From: Gemmataceae bacterium
GTDB taxonomy: Bacteria > Planctomycetota > Planctomycetia > Gemmatales > Gemmataceae
NCBI GenBank assembly: GCA_017853285.1
Contig: JAFMJU010000042.1
Location: 1-13,446, forward strand
Direction of reading: 5' to 3'
Length of the DNA stretch: 13,446 nt
In this document: positions 8,073 through 13,446 of the stretch, one piece after another
Numbering within the stretch: the stretch's first letter is position 1
Layout: every line of letters begins with the position of its first letter
Translations under genes and position numbers: made by a program
The notes under the pieces: generated by a model
The model's input: only the letters and a program-made list of their open reading frames with translations
What the model was told of the DNA's origin: nothing
Database searches by the model: none

Positions 8073-8487
8073 AATCGGTGATTAACATTTGGGCTAGGTA
8101 CATTTCCGGCGAAACAGCTTTCAACCCGGAACCGGCAAAGCCAGCCATGTCCCTGGTGAGGATGCAATCACAGCCTGATTTTTCAGCGGCGGCAGCGGTG
8201 ACCGCATCCTCAAAATCCGTCATTTTCGAGGCGGCTGCCATTTTCAGCTCCGCCTTGGAGATCGGGATTACCTCGAAAACTTCCAGCAGCCAGTGGACAA
8301 CCCTAGTCGCCTCGGGATGGCCTACCGCGCGCTCCAAAATGTAATGGATTGTTGTCAAAAAGTGGGAAGGCAGCGCGCCTTTCAAACTTCCGTCCAGCAC
8401 CAAATCCAACATTTTGGCCGAATAGCGGACATGCGGTTCGCGATTCTGAACCACATCGAGGATCACATTCAAATCCACCAAGATCAT
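8071..8487 (-). CDS. PIN-domain ribonuclease toxin (VapC-like)
   Basis: A 138-residue PIN-domain protein, the toxin half of a type II toxin-antitoxin pair. PIN toxins cleave RNA with a cluster of acidic residues that bind magnesium or manganese. Here Asp5 (MILVDLNVILD), Asp91/Asp94 (TDFEDAV) and Asp113 (LTRDMAGF) fit the usual positions; the second acidic position is less clear. The length is standard. The start is fixed by an ATGA overlap with the antitoxin stop (8484-8487), typical of co-translated toxin-antitoxin genes. The following ThuA gene begins 12 bases after its stop. The PIN fold is clear; the RNA target cannot be inferred. Confidence 0.88.
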   Translation of the reverse strand: MILVDLNVILDVVQNREPHVRYSAKMLDLVLDGSLKGALPSHFLTTIHYILERAVGHPEATRVVHWLLEVFEVIPISKAELKMAAASKMTDFEDAVTAAAAEKSGCDCILTRDMAGFAGSGLKAVSPEMYLAQMLITD

Positions 8488-8729
8488 CGGGAATATTTTT
8501 CCTTCAGATAATCCTCGCGCGCCTTGTGCGTGTCCACCCCCGGGGGAATCAAACCGGTGATTTCCCTAAGCTTTGGGCTTGGTTGGTAATCCTCCATCTG
8601 TTCAATCATCTTCAGGTATTTTCCCACCAGTTCCGCGAAGCTGGTTCCGTGTCGACGGGCGTAATCCTCAACCAACCGAACCCTTTCGGCCGGCAATTCC
8701 AGGGTAATCGAGGTAGTCGCTGGGCTCAT
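8484..8729 (-). CDS. Ribbon-helix-helix antitoxin (DUF6364-like)
   Basis: An 81-residue antitoxin partner of the downstream PIN protein. The N-terminal half (SITLELPAERVRLVEDYARR) has the short beta strand plus helix of ribbon-helix-helix DNA-binding proteins, which dimerise on operator DNA and normally repress their own operon. The C-terminal half (about 50-81, ending DYLKEKYSR) is charged and would bind the toxin. The general pattern resembles DUF6364 antitoxins, which are often found with PIN genes. GGGGGAG stands five bases before the ATG, and its stop overlaps the toxin start as ATGA. Confidence 0.83.
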   Translation of the reverse strand: MSPATTSITLELPAERVRLVEDYARRHGTSFAELVGKYLKMIEQMEDYQPSPKLREITGLIPPGVDTHKAREDYLKEKYSR

Positions 8730-8747
8730 TGGATCTCCCCCAAACGG

Positions 8748-8762
8748 ATTCCACGAATTATA
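8748..8762 (-). promoter_or_regulatory. Promoter -10 box and possible operator of the toxin-antitoxin operon
   Basis: A perfect TATAAT lies at 8757-8762 on the minus strand, 27 bases before the antitoxin ATG. A small inverted repeat ATTC-CAC-GAAT (8748-8758) overlaps it, where binding by the antitoxin would block polymerase. I see no good -35 box; the upstream sequence is GC-rich. The 60-base gap 8730-8789 thus separates this unit from the amidohydrolase gene on the same strand. Confidence 0.45.
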
Positions 8763-8789
8763 CCGCCCCAGCCCTTACCCAAACGGCAA

Positions 8790-11396
8790 TCACCACCCCA
8801 GGCAGCAACCGCCACCCACACCGCCCGAGAGTTGCAGGCCACGGCGGTTCAGCGGCAGTTCCAGGTACTCGGCGCGGCTGTAGATCACCCGGCCTTCCAG
8901 CACCGTGTGGGTGACATGGGTGTAGCTCTCCAGGGGATCGCCATCGTAGAGCACCAGGTCGGCCGGACGGCCGGGGGCGATGGCCCCACGGCTGGCCTCG
9001 ATGCCCAGCAGTTTGGCGGCCCCGTAGGTGACGCTCGCCAAAGCCGCCTCGCGCGGCAACCCGTAGGCCGCGGCCATCGCCGCCTCGCTGCGGATATTCC
9101 GCACCTTGGGGACATACCCCTCGAAGGCGCTGCCCAGGGCGAAGGGGATTCCGGCGTTGTTCAGCACGCGGGACGAACCAGAGAAACTGTGCACCGTTTC
9201 CATCGACGATGCCAGGCGCTGCATCGGCGGGTGGAGGAACACTGGCACGCCGGCTTCCTTCACCTTGTCGAGCACCAGGTAGGCCTCGGTCCCCAGGGCC
9301 AGCTTCAGATCGAGGTTGAATTCCTGCTTCAGGCGCAGGGCGGTCACGATGTCATCCGCCCGGTGCGCGGCGATCAGCACCGGCATCTTGCCGGTGGCCG
9401 CCGCCCCGAGGGCATCGAGCTTGGGATTGGGGGAGGCGGGCTTGTCCTTGTCGGCCGGTTTCTCGGCGTGGGCCTTGCCCTGCAGGAGGGCCTGGCGGAT
9501 CAGCGAGGCCGTGCCCATGCGGGTGGTCACCTTGCCGGGGTATGAGTCCTTGGCCGATTCCCCCAGGTTCATCACCAGCATCGCCTGAGGACGCAGGGCC
9601 ATTTTCTCAGCGGTGCGGCCATGGGAAAGAAACACCCCCGACTGGCCGGCGATTGGATTCTTGCGCCCCGGCGTGGCGTGCACCACCGTCACACCCTGGC
9701 GGCGCAGGAACTCCAGCAGCCCGTCATCGGGATTGAAACCGTCCAGCACCCGCACCTCGGCGGTGTTGGGGTCGGTCGCCTCGTCCTGGTCCTGGTCTGC
9801 CGGAACGTTCAAGCCGCCCGAAAGGCCGGCACAGCCATGCGCGTCGATCAGGCCGGGGGTCACCTCCACGGCGGTCACCACCGGAACGCCCGCTGGGACC
9901 GGAACCTGACCGGCCGGTCCCACCGCCTCGATCTTGCCCTGGTTGACCACCACCACCGCGTTGTCGATGAAACGGTCGCCGTTGAACAGGCGGCCGGCGC
10001 GCACGGCATACCGATCGGGCAACGGTCCCTTGGGAATCGGTCCCTCCACGGTCGCGGTGGGCGGGGCCTTGGCCGGTTCGGAAATGCCGGGCCAGCGATC
10101 ATCGCCCGGCCGCAGCGCGAAGCCGCCCACCTGGTAGCGGGCATCCTGTTTGTCCTCGCGGGAGAACAGGCGCTTGCCATCGATCCAGGTCTCGAGCACC
10201 TGGGTGTAGACGCTGAACGGACTGCCGGACAGCATGGCAAAGTCGGCATCCTTGCCGGGGGTGAGCGAACCCAGACGATGATCCAGATGCAGCATGGCGG
10301 CGGGGTTCAGGGTCATGGCCTTCAGCGCCTCGGCCTCGCTCAAACCGCCACGCACGGCGATGGCCCCGGTGCGCAGGTAAAACCGCGACTCGGTGACCGG
10401 GTCGTCGGTGTTGATGGCCACCCGCACCCCGGCTTTGGCAAGGGCGGCAGCGTTCTCCTCGATCAGTTGGACCACCTCGGCCTTGCCGCCGGGGGCCTCC
10501 ACCAGTGTGAGCGAGACATTGGCTTTCCTGGCGGCCAGTTCGTCCACCACACGGTGGCCCTCGCTGGCATGCTGCAGCACCAGTTCAAAACCGAATTCCT
10601 CGGCCAGGCGGACCGCGCTCATCAGGTCATCGGCCCGGTGGCAGTGGAAATGCACGGTGCGCCTGCGCTCCAGCACCTCGACCAGCGGTTCCATGGCCAA
10701 GTCGCGCTCGGGGGCGGCGGCCTTGGGATCCTCCGCCTTCTTTTTCTGGTAGGCAGCCCATTTGGCCTGGTATTCGCGCGCCTTCAGGAACTGCTCCCGC
10801 TGCAGCGCGTGGATTTTCATGCGGGTGGCCGGGGCGGCCTTGCGGCTGCCGAAATTGAAGTTTTTCGGATTCTCGCCGTTGGCCATCTTCAGGCCGCCCA
10901 GCACGGTCTCGCCGGTGATGCGCATCGCCTCGATGGTGTCGCCGCGCAGCTTCACATACACGGTCTGGCCGCCGATGGCGTTGCCGCTGCCGGGCATGAT
11001 GTTCACGGTGGTCAGGCCACCGGCCAGGGCCATGCGGATGCCGGGATCCTCGGGGGTGACCGCGTCCATCGCGCGCAAGGCGGGCTGGATGGGGCCGGAC
11101 CCCTCGTTGCCGTCGTTGTTGGCCGAGACTCCCGGACGGCTGGAGATGCCCAAGTGGGAGTGTGTGTCCACAAGCCCGGGGATGATCACCTTGCCCGCGC
11201 AGTCCACCACCCGGGCCCCCGCGGGCACCGGCAAGTCACCCACCGCCACGATCTTGCCGCCGCGCACCACCAGGATGCCCCGTTCCACGACGGGCCCATC
11301 CACGGGGTGGATGCGGGCGTTGGTGAAGGCGATGGTTTCAGGGGCTGGCTGGGCGCCGGAAAACAGGGCCAAGGTCAAGGCGGCAAAAACAATCAT
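8790..11396 (-). CDS. Exported tandem amidohydrolase, second domain lacking metal ligands
   Basis: An 868-residue protein with two amidohydrolase (imidazolonepropionase/dihydroorotase-like) units in a row, each with the beta-sandwich lead-in (VVRGGKIVAVGD; VVVNQGKIEAVG) and a PGL(V/I)D(T/A)H strand. Domain 1 (about 20-425) keeps the metal-site residues: His79 and His81 (THSH), His251/His253, His276 and Asp331 (NTDDP). Domain 2 (about 462-840) has His520 but Cys522 in place of the second His, His678 kept, no His in the next strand and Ser756 where Asp is expected, so it is probably not catalytic. A signal-like hydrophobic segment (2-14) suggests export. The ATG at 11396 has AGGGAG six bases upstream; a longer frame to 11477 lacks such a site. 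The tail is odd: Gly-rich with CC (857-868). The substrate (cyclic amide, dipeptide or other) is unknown. Confidence 0.88.
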   Translation of the reverse strand: MIVFAALTLALFSGAQPAPETIAFTNARIHPVDGPVVERGILVVRGGKIVAVGDLPVPAGARVVDCAGKVIIPGLVDTHSHLGISSRPGVSANNDGNEGSGPIQPALRAMDAVTPEDPGIRMALAGGLTTVNIMPGSGNAIGGQTVYVKLRGDTIEAMRITGETVLGGLKMANGENPKNFNFGSRKAAPATRMKIHALQREQFLKAREYQAKWAAYQKKKAEDPKAAAPERDLAMEPLVEVLERRRTVHFHCHRADDLMSAVRLAEEFGFELVLQHASEGHRVVDELAARKANVSLTLVEAPGGKAEVVQLIEENAAALAKAGVRVAINTDDPVTESRFYLRTGAIAVRGGLSEAEALKAMTLNPAAMLHLDHRLGSLTPGKDADFAMLSGSPFSVYTQVLETWIDGKRLFSREDKQDARYQVGGFALRPGDDRWPGISEPAKAPPTATVEGPIPKGPLPDRYAVRAGRLFNGDRFIDNAVVVVNQGKIEAVGPAGQVPVPAGVPVVTAVEVTPGLIDAHGCAGLSGGLNVPADQDQDEATDPNTAEVRVLDGFNPDDGLLEFLRRQGVTVVHATPGRKNPIAGQSGVFLSHGRTAEKMALRPQAMLVMNLGESAKDSYPGKVTTRMGTASLIRQALLQGKAHAEKPADKDKPASPNPKLDALGAAATGKMPVLIAAHRADDIVTALRLKQEFNLDLKLALGTEAYLVLDKVKEAGVPVFLHPPMQRLASSMETVHSFSGSSRVLNNAGIPFALGSAFEGYVPKVRNIRSEAAMAAAYGLPREAALASVTYGAAKLLGIEASRGAIAPGRPADLVLYDGDPLESYTHVTHTVLEGRVIYSRAEYLELPLNRRGLQLSGGVGGGCCLGW

Positions 11397-11428
11397 GGAG
11401 TGCTCCCTGGGCGAAAACGCAAGAATAG

Positions 11429-11457
11429 ATAGTAGGCGGATGGAAGCCACCGCGCAA
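11429..11457 (-). promoter_or_regulatory. Weak promoter candidate for the amidohydrolase gene
   Basis: On the minus strand TTGCGC (11452-11457) and TACTAT (11429-11434) are 17 bases apart, in the 138-base gap between two divergent genes. The -35 matches three and the -10 four consensus positions. A start near 11422 would leave a leader of about 25 bases with the AGGGAG ribosome site. Confidence 0.25.
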
Positions 11458-11534
11458 ACCCGCGCCCGGCCAGACATGGAGCCGTTTTTTCGGGTACCAT
11501 GGCCCCTTCAATCAGTCATCCCGGAGGGGAAGCC

Positions 11535-11924
11535 ATGTTCCGCCTTGCCACCGTTGCCTGTGTGATCGCGTTCGCCGGTTGGTTCCTGGCAGACAGGGCC
11601 GATGCCCAACAAGGAGAGAAACCCGTGCTGAAACATATCGTGCTCTACAAGTTCAAGGACAGCCTCACCAAGGCAGAGGTGGACGAGGTGATCAACGCCT
11701 TCAACGCGCTGCCATCCAAGGTTCCCGGCATCATCGGCTACGAGGCGGGCACCAATGTCAGCAAGGAGGGCAAGAGCGAGGGACTGACCCACTCGTTTGT
11801 GCTGACCTTCAAGAGCATGGAAGACCTGGACGCCTACATCGCCCACCCGGCGCACCAAGCCTATGTCGATATCGTGAAAACCCGGCGCGAAAAGGTGGTG
11901 GTGTTCGATTACTGGGTGAAGTGA
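11535..11924 (+). CDS. Secreted Dabb-domain (stress-responsive alpha/beta barrel) protein
   Basis: A 129-residue protein made of a signal peptide (about 1-24, hydrophobic core then ADAQQ) and one Dabb domain (PF07876 type). Visible domain features are the first strand LKHIVLYKFKD, the helix KAEVDEVINAFNALP, the strand IIGYEAGTNVS, the segment HSFVLTFKSMEDLDAYIAHPAH and the final strand KVVVFDYWVK, all in the usual order. Dabb domains form dimeric alpha+beta barrels; most have no known enzyme activity. I chose the ATG at 11535 because AGGGG stands five bases upstream and the signal peptide begins there; the upstream ATG at 11499 would add 12 residues and bury the signal. It is divergent from the amidohydrolase gene and followed by a hairpin. 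Confidence 0.87.
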   Translation: MFRLATVACVIAFAGWFLADRADAQQGEKPVLKHIVLYKFKDSLTKAEVDEVINAFNALPSKVPGIIGYEAGTNVSKEGKSEGLTHSFVLTFKSMEDLDAYIAHPAHQAYVDIVKTRREKVVVFDYWVK

Positions 11925-12001
11925 CCAAGGGGTCTCTACAGGGCCGTACCGTTTTTCATTCGTTTACCCGGTCCTCAGCTACGTTTTGATCCGGGCTTTT
12001 T

Positions 12002-12028
12002 GATGGGGCCCAAAGGGCCCCATCGGTT
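12002..12028 (+). terminator. Strong hairpin between convergent genes, probable terminator
   Basis: A perfect 10-bp GC-rich stem (GATGGGGCCC at 12002-12011, GGGCCCCATC at 12015-12024) closes a 3-base AAA loop. In the rightward direction it is followed by GGTTTT, a short T-run, so it fits the end of the Dabb gene 77 bases upstream. Leftward it is followed by A residues, so action on the thioredoxin-like gene is less likely. Confidence 0.55.
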
Positions 12029-12096
12029 TTGGTGGGAGGGCCTCGTGTATTCCAACCTTTTGCCTAAAGACTAATAACCTACTTTTTTTAACTCCC

Positions 12097-12684
12097 TCAC
12101 TCCTTCAACAACTCCTCAATCTTTCCCCGCATCAGCTTCTCACCCTGCGCACCCATCCAGCCAAGCTCCCCGGGCCAACCCCAACGGCCCACGCCCTTTT
12201 TGTCAATCAAATACACCGACGGCCAATAACTGTTCCCGTACCGCTTCCACATGGTGGTTTCGTTATCAATCGCCACCGGAAAAGTTAGCTTTGCCTCGGC
12301 CAACTTCTTTTTCACCTTGGTAATGTCTTTTTCCTGCTCCGTCTCCGGCGTGTGGATGCCCAGCACCACCAACGGAGCCTCCTTGGCATCCCCTTGGGGC
12401 TTGCCGAACTCTTCATGGATGCCCCTGTACCAGGGGTAATTGCGCACGCAATTGATTCACCCAAAAGCCATGAAGTGAATCACCACCACCTTTCCCCGTA
12501 GTTCCTTCAGGGTGAGGGGATTGGAATTCAGCCACTCCGCGATGTCCTCAAACTCGGGAGCCTGCTGCTTGCCCTGGATCCGCACCGGCTGGCGGTCCAT
12601 AGGCGCGATCACCACCTGCGCGGAAATCGGCGCCGCAAGGATGCCAATAAAAAATGCGGCCAAAAAGGTTTTTGTCAGCCGCAT
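12097..12684 (-). CDS. Secreted thioredoxin-like protein with in-frame TGA at the active-site Cys (candidate selenoprotein)
   Basis: Read through one TGA (12459-12457), this is a continuous 195-residue protein. It has a signal peptide (MRLTKTFLAAFF to about residue 22), a linker and a thioredoxin fold: strand KVVVIHF (65-71), active site FG-U76-I-N-C79, helix, strand LVVLGIHTPE (105-114), FPVAIDNETTMW (135-146) and cis-Pro loop YWPSVYLID (153-161). Related extracytoplasmic redoxins carry FGCINC or similar here, so TGA replaces precisely the first Cys of CxxC. Both sides stay in frame without indels, and other genes here use TGA as stop, as this gene does at its own end. Insertion of selenocysteine giving UxxC is the best reading. 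AAGGA seven bases before the ATG supports the start. The gene follows gatA by 25 bases. The likely role is thiol-disulfide exchange or peroxide reduction outside the cytoplasm. Alternatives: a nonsense mutation or base-call error. Confidence 0.72.
12422..12456 (-). promoter_or_regulatory. SECIS-like element directly after the in-frame TGA
   Basis: In the mRNA the 35 bases after the UGA hold two successive hairpins. The first is AAUUGC-GUGC-GCAAUU (12453-12438). The second is CCCCUG-GUA-CAGGGG (12436-12422), 6 bp around a 3-base loop that begins with G. The second loop starts 26 bases past the UGA. That position, the stem length and the leading G in the apical loop fit what I recall of bacterial SECIS elements read by SelB. 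I judged the structures by eye and calculated no folding energy. Confidence 0.45.
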
Positions 12685-12709
12685 CGTCGGTTCCTTTGGT
12701 ATGGGAGTA

Positions 12710-13446
12710 TCACCCCACCAGGGCGGGCCGGCGGGTGTGCCAGTCGGTGGCCTTCTCGTGCATGCGCGCGGCGCGCAGCAGGGTGCTCTCGGCGAATTGC
12801 GGCCCCTGCAACTGTAGGCCGATGGGCAAACCGTTGTCGGTGAAACCGCACGGGATGCTGATGCCGCTGATGCCAGCCAGGTTGCAACTGATGGTGTAAA
12901 TGTCACTCAGGTACATCGCCAGCGGGTCGGAAGACTTTTCGCCCGCCTTGAAGGCGGCGGTGGGAGCGGTGGGGCCCGCCAGCACATCGCACTGACTGAA
13001 CACCTTCTGAAAGTCCTGCAGGATCAACCGGCGAACCTTGAGCGACTGCAGGTAGTAGGCGTCGATGTAGCCGCTGGACAGGGCATAGGTGCCCAGCATG
13101 ATGCGGCGCTTCACCTCGGCGCCGAATCCCTCGCCGCGGCTGCGGCAGTACTGCTCGATGAGGTTGCCCTTCTGCGCCGTGCGGTGACCGTAGCGCACCC
13201 CGTCGAAACGGGCCAGGTTGCTGGAGGCTTCCGCCGTGGCGACCAGGTAGTAGGTGGCCACGGCGTGCGGGCTGGTGGGCAGCGACACATCGACGATGGT
13301 TGCCCCTTGGCTTTTGTAAACATCCAATGCGGCGCGGACGGCTTTTTCCACCTGGGGATCGAGGCCTTCGCCGAAGAACTCGCGCGCAACCCCCACACGC
13401 AGGCCGGCCAGCGGCTTGTCGAGGTCGGCCAGGTAATCGGGTACCG
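12710..13446 (-). CDS. gatA: Aspartyl/glutamyl-tRNA amidotransferase subunit A, C-terminal part
   Basis: The frame is open to the right edge, so only the last 244 residues are present, about half of a normal GatA. GatA is the amidase-signature subunit of GatCAB, which turns misacylated Glu-tRNA(Gln) or Asp-tRNA(Asn) into Gln-tRNA or Asn-tRNA in the cytoplasm. Family landmarks seen are GVAREFFGEGLD, YYLVATAEASSNLARFDGVRYG, the EVKRRIMLGTYALSSGY stretch, DVLAGPTAPT and ISIPCGFTDNGLPIGLQLQG. The Ser-cisSer-Lys catalytic residues lie in the part outside the window. The next gene on this strand is the thioredoxin-like gene 25 bases downstream, probably in the same transcript. Confidence 0.93.
   Translation of the reverse strand, partial: VPDYLADLDKPLAGLRVGVAREFFGEGLDPQVEKAVRAALDVYKSQGATIVDVSLPTSPHAVATYYLVATAEASSNLARFDGVRYGHRTAQKGNLIEQYCRSRGEGFGAEVKRRIMLGTYALSSGYIDAYYLQSLKVRRLILQDFQKVFSQCDVLAGPTAPTAAFKAGEKSSDPLAMYLSDIYTISCNLAGISGISIPCGFTDNGLPIGLQLQGPQFAESTLLRAARMHEKATDWHTRRPALVG

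Noticed and set aside
9621..11432. A 603-codon open frame on the plus strand
   Set aside because: It lies antisense to the amidohydrolase gene, is rich in His, Gly, Gln and Arg as expected from the complement of a GC-rich coding strand, and resembles no family.
12097..12447. A separate small gene starting with GTG at 12447
   Set aside because: It begins in the middle of the thioredoxin active-site helix, lacks a ribosome binding site and is the exact in-frame continuation of the upstream half. It is part of the TGA-containing gene.
12457..12459. Reassignment of TGA to an amino acid throughout the genome
   Set aside because: dabA, the three export genes, the antitoxin, the amidohydrolase, gatA and the thioredoxin-like gene itself all end with TGA at the expected protein ends.

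Overview
The window is GC-rich, densely coded chromosomal DNA with no rRNA, tRNA, CRISPR array or insertion sequence. The gene mix suggests a planctomycete, perhaps of the Gemmata/Isosphaera type: a secreted ThuA-domain protein, a secreted Dabb-domain protein, a large tandem amidohydrolase, a DabA-type protein and a secreted redoxin next to gatA. This taxonomic call is inference from gene content, not from a marker gene. No gene-free stretch exceeds 300 bases; the longest (6979-7227, about 250 bases) holds a weak promoter candidate and a strong hairpin.

Layout. (1) At 3-2156 (+) lies the 3' part of dabA, the zinc-binding subunit of a DAB inorganic-carbon uptake system, followed by a hairpin terminator. 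(2) At 2274-6978 (-) lies a tight three-gene operon: an ABC half-transporter, an HlyD-type adaptor (ATGA overlap) and a TolC-type outer-membrane channel (2-base gap). Together they would span both membranes. The ABC protein's nucleotide-binding domain has lost several catalytic motif residues, and a long hairpin sits in the operon's leader. (3) At 7228-8729 (-) a ribbon-helix-helix antitoxin and a PIN-domain toxin overlap by ATGA, and a ThuA-domain protein follows 12 bases after the toxin. (4) At 8790-11396 (-) is an 868-residue exported double amidohydrolase whose second half has lost metal ligands. (5) At 11535-11924 (+), divergent from it, is a small secreted Dabb-domain protein, followed by a hairpin. 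(6) At 12097-12684 (-) is a secreted thioredoxin-like protein, 25 bases downstream of the 3' part of gatA (12710 to the right edge).

The most notable observation is in region 6. The thioredoxin-like gene is uninterrupted on both sides of one in-frame TGA, and that TGA stands exactly where the first cysteine of the CxxC active site should be (FG-UGA-INC). Hairpins follow the TGA, one of them placed as expected for a bacterial SECIS element. TGA is used as a normal stop by most other genes here, so a changed genetic code is unlikely. I interpret the gene as a candidate selenoprotein with a UxxC redox site; conventional gene calling would split it into two fragments. A point mutation or base-call error is the main alternative.
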